Assembly (NCBI GenBank): GCA_026224775.1
Contig: JAMFRP010000022.1
Location: forward strand, 154,363-218,362
DNA from: Bacteroidota bacterium
GTDB lineage: Bacteria > Bacteroidota > Bacteroidia > Sphingobacteriales > Sphingobacteriaceae
DNA: 64,000 bases
Direction: 5' to 3'
Shown: piece by piece, positions 7,273-17,481 of the stretch
How the letters are laid out: every line of letters starts with the position of its first letter
Numbering within the stretch: the stretch's first letter is position 1
Program-made: the position numbers and the translations under genes
Notes under the pieces: generated by a model
The model's input: only the letters and a program-made list of their open reading frames with translations
Told to the model about the DNA's origin: nothing
Databases searched by the model: none

Positions 7273-10200
7273 ATGAAGAAAAGAGCTTTACACATTGAAA
7301 TCATTAAGCATACCTTTTTGCCTATACTACCCATATTTTTATTGGCAAGCACAGCCCTGGCAAGTGGCCCCGGCAGAATAACAACTATCAACAAAGATGT
7401 TGTTAGCACAGGAACATCATTAAAAGGTATAAAAAGTAATGATCATATTAAAGTAACAGGATCAGTTACCGACGAAAGGAATCTGGCTATCCCAGGAGCT
7501 GTGATCATGATTAAGGGTACCAACATCGGCACTACAAGCGACGCGGATGGCAAATATTCAATATCAGTAGATGAAAATGCCACTTTAGTATTCACCTCCG
7601 TAGGCTACTTAACCAAAGAGATCGAAGTAAAAAAACGATCGAAAATTGATGTGCAGTTAGTTACCGATTCTAAAAACCTGAACGAGGTAGTAGTAGTTGG
7701 TTATGGCACGCAAAAGAAACGTGATATTACCGGTGCTGTGGGATCTGTAGGGCTTACCGATGTGGCAAAAACACCAGTATTTGGTACCGGCCAACTTTTA
7801 GAAGGCCAGGTGGCAGGCGTACAAGTAACGCAAACAAACTCGCAGCCGGGTGCTTCATTTACGGTTAGGATACGCGGTACAAACTCTGTTAACTTTTCCA
7901 GCGACCCATTATATGTAGTTGATGGTTTTGCAGGTGCCGATATTACCGCATTAAACCCCAATGATATTGCCTCGATGGACGTATTGAAAGATGCATCGTC
8001 AACAGCAATTTACGGTAACCGTGGTGCTAACGGTGTGGTTATTATTACCACCAAATCAGGTTCGGCAGGTAAACAGACAGTAACCGCTGATGTTTATAAT
8101 GGTGTGCAAGACGTAGGCCGTATGTTGCCTATGATGAATGCACCGCAGTTTGCTACTTATCTTGATAGGGTAACTACCTACAACAATCAATATAATACAA
8201 CGCAAACAGCTTTGCCATACACCCAGGCACAAATTGACGCGATGGGTCCGGGTACAAACTGGCAGAAAGCACTTTTTAGGCAAGCACCTATAGTTAATGC
8301 AAACGGGGCTATTAGCGGAGGCTCAGCGGATAGCAAATATTTTATAAGTATGGGCTATTTCGGGCAGGATGGTATAATCCTGAATTCTGGTTACAAACGT
8401 GGCAACCTGCGTTTTAACTTCAGCCATAATATCAGCAGTAAATTAACCTTTGGCTTAAACTCACAGCTATCATATAGTCAGCAAAATTTAGCTAACGTAA
8501 ATACCAATGGTGGCAGTACAGGCGGTACGCTGCTTGATGCCTTACGCATAAGCCCAATTGTGCCGGTATATGATAATACAGGTGCTTACACTTTTGAGAA
8601 TGGCCCTAATGGCTATGTTGATTTGGTTGGTAACCCAATTGCCGCAGCCGCATTAAATACCGACATAAGCAAAACTTTTAGAGTATTTGTGAATAGCTTT
8701 TTAGATTACGAGATCATAAAAGATCTTAAACTGAAGGTTAGTGTTGGTACAGATGATAGCTTTAACCGCGAAGATATCTTCAGACCAAATACTACCTATT
8801 TGGGTTTAACCACCAACGGATATGCACAAATATCAAACCCAATAAATTTTAACTGGTTAAATGAAAACACGCTTACTTATACCAAGCAAATTGATAAAAA
8901 CCAAACAATAACGGCACTGGCGGGCTATACTTTTCAGCAGTTTAAATACACAACAAGTTCTGCCATCGCGCAATCGCTTACCACCAATAATTTAGGTACT
9001 GATAATTTAGGTGTTGGCGGAAGCTTGTCATCTTCATCATCAACCAATAGTCATGCATTGGAGTCGTTCCTGGGCAGGATCAATTATAGCTTTATGGATA
9101 AGTACCTGTTAACGGCATCTATCCGTCGTGATGGTGCATCAGTATTAGGTTCCGCGCATAACTTCGGTACATTCCCTTCGGGAGCCTTAGCGTGGCGTAT
9201 TTCAAGCGAGGATTTCATGAAAGATGTAACCGCTATAAGTGATTTAAAATTACGTGTGGGTTATGGTATTACAGGTAACTCCAATATCGATCCATATTCA
9301 TCACTATCTCAATATGGGTTTAACAATTATGTACTTAACGGTGCACGTGTAGTTGGTACATCACCAAATAATATTGGGAATACCAACTTGCAATGGGAAC
9401 AAACAGCATCAACCAATATTGGTTTAGACCTGGGTTTATTACACAACCGGATCACCTTTAATGCTGATTGGTATGATAAAAAAACCAGTAAACTGTTGTT
9501 TTATGAAACGGTACCGGCATCAAGTGGCTTTACCACCGTGTTAGAAAACATAGGCGCGGTATCAAACAAAGGTATCGAGCTTTCATTAAACACCATTAAC
9601 ATCCAACAGCAAAACATCAGGTGGTCAACTAACTTTAACTTTTCGCGCAACGTTAATAAAATCTTAAGCTTAGGTGGCGTACCTTATCAAATTACCGGTA
9701 ACGTAAGCTCCAGCTTATATCCTGGTGGGCAAAATTCAGGTATATTAGAGGTTGGCCAGCCAATTGGCGCTTTCTACGGCTACAAGTTTGAAGGCATATG
9801 GCAAAGCCAGGCACAAATTACCGCAAGCGGAACAAAAGAAGCTGTTAAACCGGGTGATCCACGCTATGAGGACCTGAATGGCGACAATAACATTACAGCC
9901 GCCGACAGAACCATTATTGGCTATGCGGTACCTAAGTTTAACTATGGTTTCAGCAGTAATTTAACCGTACAGCGCTTTAACCTTTTTGTATTGATACAGG
10001 GCGTTTATGGTAACCAAATATTAAACGAGAATTTAATAGAATCTGAAAACGGTACAACCAACGATAATAAACAGGCTTATGTGTTAACCCAAAGCTGGGA
10101 TGGCCCCGGAACCAGCAATACCTTACCAAGTGTGGGTAGCACCCTGCGCCGCAGTTTAGGCCCAACAAGCGATGTGCTTGAATCAGGCAGTTACCTGCGG

Positions 10201-10437
10201 TTTAAAACCATCACCCTATCATATGATTTGCCTTTGCCTAAACTTACCAATGTATTTAAAAGCGCCAGCATTTACGTTACAGGGCAAAACTTAATCACCG
10301 TAACCAAATACAAAGGTTATGACCCTGAAGTTGATTCATACTCCAACTCAAGCGGCAACTATACATCATTAGGTACTGATTATAACCCATACCCTAATGT
10401 GCGTACTTATTTATTAGGTGTAAGATTTGGTTTTTAA
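7273..10437 (+). CDS. SusC/RagA-type TonB-dependent outer membrane transporter
   Basis: The reading frame is open from 7198, but ATG 7273 is preferred because it begins MKKRALHIEI with a typical export sequence, giving 1054 residues. An N-terminal carboxypeptidase-regulatory-like domain (about 55-135: KVTGSVTDERNLAIPGA) is followed by the LNEVVVVGYGTQKKRDITGAV plug motif and a 22-strand barrel ending in aromatic Phe. It imports oligosaccharides across the outer membrane with energy from TonB. Its partner SusD follows 18 bp later. Together with the lyases it should import uronate oligomers. Confidence 0.95.
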   Translation: MKKRALHIEIIKHTFLPILPIFLLASTALASGPGRITTINKDVVSTGTSLKGIKSNDHIKVTGSVTDERNLAIPGAVIMIKGTNIGTTSDADGKYSISVDENATLVFTSVGYLTKEIEVKKRSKIDVQLVTDSKNLNEVVVVGYGTQKKRDITGAVGSVGLTDVAKTPVFGTGQLLEGQVAGVQVTQTNSQPGASFTVRIRGTNSVNFSSDPLYVVDGFAGADITALNPNDIASMDVLKDASSTAIYGNRGANGVVIITTKSGSAGKQTVTADVYNGVQDVGRMLPMMNAPQFATYLDRVTTYNNQYNTTQTALPYTQAQIDAMGPGTNWQKALFRQAPIVNANGAISGGSADSKYFISMGYFGQDGIILNSGYKRGNLRFNFSHNISSKLTFGLNSQLSYSQQNLANVNTNGGSTGGTLLDALRISPIVPVYDNTGAYTFENGPNGYVDLVGNPIAAAALNTDISKTFRVFVNSFLDYEIIKDLKLKVSVGTDDSFNREDIFRPNTTYLGLTTNGYAQISNPINFNWLNENTLTYTKQIDKNQTITALAGYTFQQFKYTTSSAIAQSLTTNNLGTDNLGVGGSLSSSSSTNSHALESFLGRINYSFMDKYLLTASIRRDGASVLGSAHNFGTFPSGALAWRISSEDFMKDVTAISDLKLRVGYGITGNSNIDPYSSLSQYGFNNYVLNGARVVGTSPNNIGNTNLQWEQTASTNIGLDLGLLHNRITFNADWYDKKTSKLLFYETVPASSGFTTVLENIGAVSNKGIELSLNTINIQQQNIRWSTNFNFSRNVNKILSLGGVPYQITGNVSSSLYPGGQNSGILEVGQPIGAFYGYKFEGIWQSQAQITASGTKEAVKPGDPRYEDLNGDNNITAADRTIIGYAVPKFNYGFSSNLTVQRFNLFVLIQGVYGNQILNENLIESENGTTNDNKQAYVLTQSWDGPGTSNTLPSVGSTLRRSLGPTSDVLESGSYLRFKTITLSYDLPLPKLTNVFKSASIYVTGQNLITVTKYKGYDPEVDSYSNSSGNYTSLGTDYNPYPNVRTYLLGVRFGF

Positions 10438-10455
10438 TTATTAGAGATAAAAGAC

Positions 10456-11913
10456 ATGAAAAAGATATATTTATTATTAGCTGCCGGTGCAATGTTTACC
10501 ATGGCAGCATGCAAAAAAGAACTGAAAGAAAGCCCCTACAGCATTTTAACCAATACCAATTTTTACCAAAATGCTAATGATGCGCAATCCGCTTTGGTTG
10601 GGGTATTTAGCCAGTTACAGCCACAAGCTTATTACCAGCGAACAGTTTATATAATGAGTGATTTATCTGGTGATGAAATGATACCCCTGTTAACACAAAA
10701 CCAGGAACGTATTGATATGTATAAAGTTCAATATACATCATCAAACATCGAGATCAATAACTGGTATACCAATAGCTACAAACTTATTAGCCGGGCAAAT
10801 GATGTTATTGCTAATGTACCGGGCATTACGATGGATGGACCTACTAAAAACAACATTTTAGGTAATGCCATGTTTTTACGTGCTATGGCTTATTTTGATT
10901 TGGTTAGGAGTTTTGGTGATGTACCGTTGATATTAAAACCAATTACAAGCGCCACTGACCCGAATTTGTATCCTTCGCGTACAGCATCAAGTGCTATTTA
11001 TACACAAATTATAAGCGATTTAAAATATGCCGAAGCCAACTGCTATACTGAAGATAAAATAACCGCTGCTAATAAAGGCGAAGTATCATCAGGAGCAGCA
11101 TCAGCTATGCTGGCGAGGGTTTATTTGCAGCATGCAAGTACCACATTTGCAGCTTCGGATGATAATACGAACGCCCTGGCAGAATGTAATAAGGTCATCA
11201 ACGGTGGCTTATACAAACTAATGCCAAATTATAGCGATGTGTTTAACTGGGCGCTGAAATACTTTCCCGCGCAAACTGAAGTTATATTCGCGGTACAGTT
11301 TGGCGCTAACAATACCAGCACTACACAAAATATAACCGTACGTATGTTTTCACCAGCTGCGCTGGGTGGTTCAGGATCATTTAACGCGAATCCATATTTG
11401 TTAAATAGCGTGTATGATAAAGGCGATGTACGAAAAACATGGAATGTTTCTAACAACGTAGCCGGTGTTATCGTTACTCCATACATTTATAAATACCGCG
11501 ACCCGCAATGGGTTAAGGGTAGCAATAACTCGCAGATGAACTGGATAGTATTACGCTACTCGGATGTGCTGATGATGCAATCGGAAGCGATGAATAACAT
11601 TAATGCAAGCGATCCAAACAAATTTAACGGGCTTAATTTAGTAAGAACAAGAGCTGGTTTAGGTGCTACGCAGATGCTTAGTTTAGCTAACACCCCTACT
11701 TCGGCCGCATTTATTGATACCTTATTGCGCGATCGTTTAAGAGAGCTTTGTGTTGAGGGACACCGCCGCTGGGATTTGATCCGTTTAGGTCAGTTTGCAG
11801 CCGTTGAGCAAGCTGTAAATGGCTTTACAGTTAATTCAAACCAATATTTATTGCCGCTGCCTCAAACAGAGATAGATGCCAACAAAAATTTAAAACAGAA
11901 CCCTGGATATTAA
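10456..11913 (+). CDS. SusD/RagB family surface glycan-binding lipoprotein
   Basis: This 485-residue lipoprotein has a signal peptide with lipobox Met-Ala-Ala-Cys (Cys19) followed by KKELKES. It shows the tetratricopeptide-like helical SusD fold, including the FLRAMAYFDLVRSFGDVPLI block (about 137-156) and the C-terminal RDRLRELCVEGHRRWDLIRLG signature near 430. It binds glycan at the cell surface and caps SusC. The gene is 18 bp after susC and 10 bp before the lyase gene. Confidence 0.95.
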   Translation: MKKIYLLLAAGAMFTMAACKKELKESPYSILTNTNFYQNANDAQSALVGVFSQLQPQAYYQRTVYIMSDLSGDEMIPLLTQNQERIDMYKVQYTSSNIEINNWYTNSYKLISRANDVIANVPGITMDGPTKNNILGNAMFLRAMAYFDLVRSFGDVPLILKPITSATDPNLYPSRTASSAIYTQIISDLKYAEANCYTEDKITAANKGEVSSGAASAMLARVYLQHASTTFAASDDNTNALAECNKVINGGLYKLMPNYSDVFNWALKYFPAQTEVIFAVQFGANNTSTTQNITVRMFSPAALGGSGSFNANPYLLNSVYDKGDVRKTWNVSNNVAGVIVTPYIYKYRDPQWVKGSNNSQMNWIVLRYSDVLMMQSEAMNNINASDPNKFNGLNLVRTRAGLGATQMLSLANTPTSAAFIDTLLRDRLRELCVEGHRRWDLIRLGQFAAVEQAVNGFTVNSNQYLLPLPQTEIDANKNLKQNPGY

Positions 11914-11923
11914 GCTCCACAAT

Positions 11924-13120
11924 ATGATAAAGCGATGTATTAGTTTAACACTATGTATATTTTCAGTAATTACCGGTTTTGCGCAAAGCAAAGCCGGTAA
12001 TCCGGGTTTTATACTATTAGACCAGCATGAACTACAAACGGTGAATGACAATTACCATAAAGGGGATGCGATCACCATAAAACAGGTTAATGAACTGGTA
12101 AATGGTGCCGACAGTTTGTTGAATGCCGGGCCCTACTCCGTTACTTTCAATAAAGCCAAACTGGCCCCCAGCAATAATAAACATGATTATGTAAGCCAGG
12201 CACCCTACTGGTGGCCGGATTCATCAAAAGCGAATGGGAAACCATACATCCGAAAAGATGGCAGGCGTAACCCTGAAATCTACTTGTTGCATGATGATAG
12301 TCAGATGGGTAAAATGAGCTCCGCTGTTAAAAAACTGGCTCTGGCTTATTATTTTACCGGAAAAGAGCAATATGCCCAAAAGGCCGCCACACTATTAAAA
12401 GTTTGGTTTATTGATACCGCTACACGCATGAACCCTAACCTGAATTATGCCCAATACATCCCGGGGATTAATGATGGACGAGGAATAGGGATTATAGAAA
12501 CACTGAGTTTAACAGCAATACCTGATGCTATCAGTTTATTACATAACAGTAAATATTTTGATGCACCACTTATTAATGGTGTAAAGAGCTGGTACAAACA
12601 GTATGCTGATTGGATGCTGAATAGTAAAAATGGCAAATCCGAACGCTCACAGATCAATAATCACGGTACTAATTATGATTTGCAACTAGCAACTTTTGCT
12701 TTGTTTACCGATAATGGCACATTGGCGAAAAAGGTTATAAATGAGTTTACCATCCCACGGATAGACCAGCAATTTACAACAGATGGCATGCAACCACTGG
12801 AACTGGTACGTACCCGTGCCTGGGATTATTCAAACATGAACCTGAATGCATGGGCCCGCCTTGCTGTTATTGCAGATGAATTGAATATTGATTTATGGCA
12901 TACCCAAACCCTGGACGGCAAAGGCATAAAGGGCGCAATATTATTTTTGATGCCTTATGCTTTGAAACAAAAAGCCTGGACCTACCCCGAAATAGGAAAA
13001 ATTGAGTACGGTAATTTTAAGCACACAGTTCACTTTGCGCAGGGTAAATATCCTGATATTGATTTTAAAGATTTCTATAATAAATTCCCGGTTGAAAACG
13101 AGCTGGAATTTATTGAGTAA
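11924..13120 (+). CDS. Alginate lyase family protein, PL38/PL5-like
   Basis: This 398-residue exported enzyme has a signal peptide ending near residue 20 (GFA before Gln). An alginate lyase superfamily (alpha/alpha toroid) body shows SQAPYWWPD (about 91-99), NYAQYIPGINDGRG (173-187) and the catalytic-type Asn-Asn-His-Gly-Thr motif at 245-249. The motif set is closest to the family typified by Bacteroides PL38 uronate lyases, as far as memory allows. It is the last gene of the susCD operon, starting 10 bp after susD. It should depolymerise uronate polymer by beta-elimination, giving the unsaturated ends that GH88 removes. Confidence 0.82.
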   Translation: MIKRCISLTLCIFSVITGFAQSKAGNPGFILLDQHELQTVNDNYHKGDAITIKQVNELVNGADSLLNAGPYSVTFNKAKLAPSNNKHDYVSQAPYWWPDSSKANGKPYIRKDGRRNPEIYLLHDDSQMGKMSSAVKKLALAYYFTGKEQYAQKAATLLKVWFIDTATRMNPNLNYAQYIPGINDGRGIGIIETLSLTAIPDAISLLHNSKYFDAPLINGVKSWYKQYADWMLNSKNGKSERSQINNHGTNYDLQLATFALFTDNGTLAKKVINEFTIPRIDQQFTTDGMQPLELVRTRAWDYSNMNLNAWARLAVIADELNIDLWHTQTLDGKGIKGAILFLMPYALKQKAWTYPEIGKIEYGNFKHTVHFAQGKYPDIDFKDFYNKFPVENELEFIE

Positions 13121-13333
13121 AAGCTATAAAAATGCTCAATTTTTCATCAAAAACGAGTAAAAAGTGGGCAAAAAGCAACGATTTCGAGTGGTTTTTAAGT
13201 CTAAAACAGCCTTTTTTCAATCAAAAAATGCTCTAAAAACCGTCTTTTCATGGCTATTCAGGGCATTTTTTGACTGTTTTTTGTACCAAATGTACCAACT
13301 GTTTCACTTGTTCCGTGGTACAGCAGCAGGGCG
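13121..13333. other. Gene-free stretch with short repeated words
   Basis: No protein-coding frame is convincing here. The stretch holds recurring motifs such as AAAAATGCTC and AAAACCG/AAAACAGTC near 13130-13290, and a pair of GTACCAA words at about 13284-13300. It could be a decayed mobile element or the end of one. This is not shown. Confidence 0.3.
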
Positions 13334-13375
13334 ATAACAGAAGGTCTTAATATTATAATTAAGGCCTTTTGTTAT
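13334..13375 (+). terminator. Long hairpin after the susCD-lyase operon
   Basis: Arms of 18 bp (ATAACAGAAGGTCTTAAT at 13334-13351 and ATTAAGGCCTTTTGTTAT at 13358-13375) pair with G-T wobbles around a 6-nt loop. It lies more than 200 bp after the lyase stop. It could be a terminator or a relic inverted repeat. Confidence 0.5.
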
Positions 13376-13875
13376 TAATATCTATTTTTTCATAAATGCA
13401 GTATTGTTAAATCTTAACCAGGATGAAAAATACTGTGATTTCGTTGCATTAATTCCAAATGCTAAACGCTTTAACTCAAGCGACTTAGATTTTATAATCT
13501 ATATTGAACAGCATACCACATCTTACATAAACTACTGATTATAAATATTTTACAAATAAAATATTTTGTCAATTTTCTATATTAGGTTTTAATTGTATTG
13601 ATAATACAAATTACCCTCCTTTTCTTTGATTCGGATTTGCCACCAATTCAAATCCGCCAACCAATTAGATTATAACCTTATGGAAATGAAATATTTACAA
13701 GCAAAAAATCTTGTGCTGTTTTTAAACGCGACCCTAAAATCGTACTTAAATCACAATCTCCAAATTAACGAAAAGTTAAGCAGGCCAATTCATTTCATAA
13801 GGTAGTATCAACTGCACTATTATTTTATCCATAACTGAAATAATCACACCTAACAACCAACCAAACTTTATAATT
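13376..13875. other. AT-rich leader region of the GH13 gene
   Basis: About 500 bp of strongly AT-rich DNA without a supported gene. It likely holds the promoter of the amylase gene, but no single site stands out. Confidence 0.4.
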
Positions 13876-16800
13876 ATGAATCAAGAATTACACAAAAAAC
13901 AATCCCGGCATGTCTGGAAAAGAACTCTGTTTTTTTCGCTGATGGCTATTGCTTTGCTGTTTTCAAGCAACGTCAAAGCACAAACAGATCCCCCACAGTA
14001 TGGCACACCATTTACTGGTGTGCCTGATATTAGGGATGTAAACATGTACCAGGTACATAACCGCCCGTATAGCGCGACAGGAAACTTTGCCGGAATAACA
14101 GCCCGGTTAGACAGCATCAAGGCTTTAGGCACCAACGTAGTTTACGTAATGCCTATCTACCCGCATGGCACGGATTCAAGAAGCTCTGCTTCGCCTTACT
14201 CAATTAAAGGGGATACTTCTGTAGCGACAGAGTATGGTACATTAACAGATTTCAGAAATCTGGTTGCGGGATGCCACAGCAGAGGAATGGCAGTAATACT
14301 CGACTTTGCTGTGAACGGCACATCATGGGATCACCCGTGGATAACAGCAAACCCTAGCTGGTATGTTCAAAGCGGTGGTGTAATTCAGCAATTAGCCAAT
14401 TTTAGCGACGTTGCCGCTCTTGATTTCACCAATACGGCTATGCGTGCGGCATTGGTAGCCTCCATGCGGTATTGGATATTTGCTGCCAATATTGATGGTT
14501 TCAGGTGCGATGACGCAAATAACCCACCCATTGATTTCTGGACCAACACTATCGCTAATTTAAGAGGGATTACCACACATAAATTAATCATGCTGGCTGA
14601 AGGTGACCGACAGGCAAATTATACAGCAGGCTTTGATTATGATTTTGGTGATGATTTTTATTATGACGCCTTAACGCCAATTGTTTCAGGATCATCAGTA
14701 AGCGTTATACAAACTACAACCAATACCGAGTATGCCAGCGCAACCGGCAGCCAGCAAATGGCGCGATATACTTCAAACCATGATATTGAAACCACTACAA
14801 CTGCCATACAGGAATTTGGCGGCCATGCCGGTGTAATAGCTAACTATTTAGTTTGCGCGTACATGCGTGGTGTTCCGTTTTTAACCAGCGGACAGGAAGT
14901 CGACTTTAATCAAACCATCCCCTGGCCCTATCAAACGGTGAAAATAAATTGGGCGGCAAACCTTGGCGCTTCTGCTGATTTTAAGAAAGTAAATAATTAC
15001 CGCACCTTAAGCGAAGCGGTAAGGCGCGGTACGATGACCAATTATTCTGACAATAACACCTGTGCATTTACCAAAGCATCTACCACAACATCCGAAAAAG
15101 TTGTAGTAATGGTAAACATGAGGAACAGTACACAAAGTTACGTGATCCCATCAGCCTTCGCAGGTACCTGGAAAAACGCTTATACAGGCGCTACCGTTAC
15201 TTTAACATCAGGGGCAACACAATCGTTAACGGCTTTTCAATATATTGTTTTAACCAACCAAAGTGTTGCTACAGTTGCGGTAACAGGAGTAACCATGAGC
15301 CCTACAACAGCATCAGTGGCAGTTGGTTCAACACAACAACTTACCGCTACTATCGCGCCTGCTAATGCAACCAATCAAAACGTTAGCTGGACATCAAGCA
15401 ACACAGCTGTAGCAACCGTAGGCGCATCCGGTGTAGTTACAGCCGTAGGTGCAGGAACAGCCACCATTACCGTTACAACAGCCGATGGCAGCAAAACCGC
15501 AACATGTGCAATAACAGCCGCTACAGTAGCAGTTACTGGGGTCACCATGAGCCCTACAACGGCATCTATCAATACTGGCGGAACACAACAGCTTACCGCG
15601 ACACTTGCTCCTACAAATGCCAGCAACCAATCAGTTATCTGGACATCAAGCAACACTGCTATAGCAACAGTTAACGCTACCGGTTTGGTCACAGCAGTAG
15701 CGGCAGGCACAGCCACAATAACTGTTAAAACAGCCGATGGCAACAAAACGGCAACATGCGCGGTAACAGTTACAGCTGCGCCAACTTTTACCGTTTATTT
15801 TTATCCTCCTGCGGGATGGGGAACCAGCATAAAAATATATTGGTGGGACGCACAACCCTCCGGTGTATTGGCAGATGGCACATGGCCGGGCGTAAACATG
15901 ACCAATGATGGCAATGGATGGTGGAGCTATACCTTTACCAATGTAACATCAACCAACCTGATATTTGATGATGGATCAAATCAAACCGGCAACCTAAATA
16001 GTGGAACAACTGAATGGTATGAGAACAATACATGGTATACCACTAATCCTGGTACACCTGTATCAGTCACCGGTGTTACGGTTAGCCCAACCTCAGCAAC
16101 TCTAGCAGGGGGAGCTACTCAGCAGCTTACTGCAATTATCGCCCCAAGTAATGCTACTAATACCGCGGTTACCTGGTCATCAAGCAATACGGCTGTTGCT
16201 ACAGTAAGCTCAACCGGTTTGGTAACAGCAGTGGCGGCAGGTACAGCCACTATAACTGTTACTACAAGCGATGGTAGCAAAACTGCAACATCGGCCATTA
16301 CGGTAAGCGCTATTGCTGTTACAGGTGTAACCCTTAGCCCTACAACAGCAGCATTAACAGCAGGATCGACTCAACAACTTACGGCTACCATTGCGCCAAG
16401 TAATGCTACTAATACGGCGGTCACCTGGTCATCAAGCAACACAGCTGTAGCAACTGTAAACAGTACCGGTTTAGTAACAGCCGTGGCGGCGGGTACAGCA
16501 ACAATAACTGTTACTACAACCAGCGGCAGTAAAACTGCAACATGTGCCGTAACTGTAACGGCAGGGGGTACTACTACCACTTATTACAACATTTTAAACA
16601 GATGGCAGGCTAACACCTATTTGTATGATGGCGGTAATGGACAGGTTAAATATGGTACAAGTCCATCGGGCAATACCAATTATCAATGGGCGCAGGTTGC
16701 AGGACCTACCGGATACATATTTATTGTAAACCGTGCTACAGGTAATATGATGGATGTTGAAGACCAGAATGGCGCGATTGAAACCAATGTTGGTAATAGC

Positions 16801-17349
16801 ACCTGGTATAGCGCTATGTGGTCGGTAGCTTCAACTGGTGATGGTTGGAATTATCTGGGAAATAGGTGGCAAACCAGTGATTGGATCAATATACAAGCCT
16901 TAGCCGGATATGCACAATATAGTGGTGCATCGTCAGGATTTTACAGCGCCGAATGGCAGTTTGTAAATGGCACCCCGATAAGTATGGCGCAATCAAATGA
17001 CAGGAACTATCTTGCTGACTCCACCGCTATAGCAAACTATAATATTGCTACGCCTAACAATGGAGATCCATCGGTACACTCCGCGCTTTCACCCAATGGT
17101 GATGGTGTTAATGATGTGTTAACCATTGATAACATCACCAGCTATCCCGACAATAAAATAATGGTTATGAATACTGGCGGTACAAAAGTTTTTGAATCAT
17201 CAGGCTATGACAATACGACCAGAACTTTTGATGGACACTCCAGCGTAACCGGAGCCATGGTACCACAGGGAACATATTTCTATGTGCTACAATACAAAGC
17301 TAAGGGTATAACAAAAACTAAAACCGGTTATATAGTACTTAAATATTAA
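13876..17349 (+). CDS. Secreted GH13 alpha-amylase with BIG2 repeats, starch-binding-like module and T9SS type B tail
   Basis: This 1157-residue protein has a signal peptide ending near residue 35. The GH13 barrel (about 45-455) has nucleophile Asp212 in GFRCDDANN, acid Glu242 in LAEGDR and Asp303 in SNHD. Four BIG2 Ig-like domains follow, two at about 470-635 and two at 730-895. A small module with aromatic IYWWDAQP and GDGxW-like motifs (about 638-722) resembles CBM26-type starch binding. A ricin-like tryptophan-rich segment spans about 905-1030. The end (1070-1157, SPNGDGVNDVLTIDNI start) is a gliding-motility type C-terminal domain, a type B signal for T9SS. It should degrade starch-like glucans at the cell surface. 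The next gene is its likely secretion partner. Confidence 0.92.
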   Translation: MNQELHKKQSRHVWKRTLFFSLMAIALLFSSNVKAQTDPPQYGTPFTGVPDIRDVNMYQVHNRPYSATGNFAGITARLDSIKALGTNVVYVMPIYPHGTDSRSSASPYSIKGDTSVATEYGTLTDFRNLVAGCHSRGMAVILDFAVNGTSWDHPWITANPSWYVQSGGVIQQLANFSDVAALDFTNTAMRAALVASMRYWIFAANIDGFRCDDANNPPIDFWTNTIANLRGITTHKLIMLAEGDRQANYTAGFDYDFGDDFYYDALTPIVSGSSVSVIQTTTNTEYASATGSQQMARYTSNHDIETTTTAIQEFGGHAGVIANYLVCAYMRGVPFLTSGQEVDFNQTIPWPYQTVKINWAANLGASADFKKVNNYRTLSEAVRRGTMTNYSDNNTCAFTKASTTTSEKVVVMVNMRNSTQSYVIPSAFAGTWKNAYTGATVTLTSGATQSLTAFQYIVLTNQSVATVAVTGVTMSPTTASVAVGSTQQLTATIAPANATNQNVSWTSSNTAVATVGASGVVTAVGAGTATITVTTADGSKTATCAITAATVAVTGVTMSPTTASINTGGTQQLTATLAPTNASNQSVIWTSSNTAIATVNATGLVTAVAAGTATITVKTADGNKTATCAVTVTAAPTFTVYFYPPAGWGTSIKIYWWDAQPSGVLADGTWPGVNMTNDGNGWWSYTFTNVTSTNLIFDDGSNQTGNLNSGTTEWYENNTWYTTNPGTPVSVTGVTVSPTSATLAGGATQQLTAIIAPSNATNTAVTWSSSNTAVATVSSTGLVTAVAAGTATITVTTSDGSKTATSAITVSAIAVTGVTLSPTTAALTAGSTQQLTATIAPSNATNTAVTWSSSNTAVATVNSTGLVTAVAAGTATITVTTTSGSKTATCAVTVTAGGTTTTYYNILNRWQANTYLYDGGNGQVKYGTSPSGNTNYQWAQVAGPTGYIFIVNRATGNMMDVEDQNGAIETNVGNSTWYSAMWSVASTGDGWNYLGNRWQTSDWINIQALAGYAQYSGASSGFYSAEWQFVNGTPISMAQSNDRNYLADSTAIANYNIATPNNGDPSVHSALSPNGDGVNDVLTIDNITSYPDNKIMVMNTGGTKVFESSGYDNTTRTFDGHSSVTGAMVPQGTYFYVLQYKAKGITKTKTGYIVLKY
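15270..16570 (+). repeat. Tandem BIG2-coding repeats within the amylase gene
   Basis: Four copies of an approximately 255-bp Thr/Ala/Val-rich unit, two before and two after the starch-binding-like module. They share words such as ACAGCCACTATAACTGTTAC and code for the recurring SSNTAVATV and AAGTATITV motifs. The last two copies are nearly identical, which suggests recent duplication or gene conversion. Confidence 0.85.
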
Positions 17350-17481
17350 CCCAACATATGGTAAACATAATGCCGGTAGTAAAGGATCATATCAAAAACC
17401 TTACTGCTGGCATTATTAATTATGCATCGAATAATTGAATTAAACCAGCCGACAGTTTCAAAATTTCACCGGGAATATTAA

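Noticed and set aside
15394..15630. Antisense reading frame of about 78 codons rich in cysteine, looking like a metallothionein
   Set aside because: It is the antisense of the Thr/Ala-rich BIG2 repeats. The Cys pattern arises from the repeated GCAACA-type codons of the amylase gene and has no start signal.
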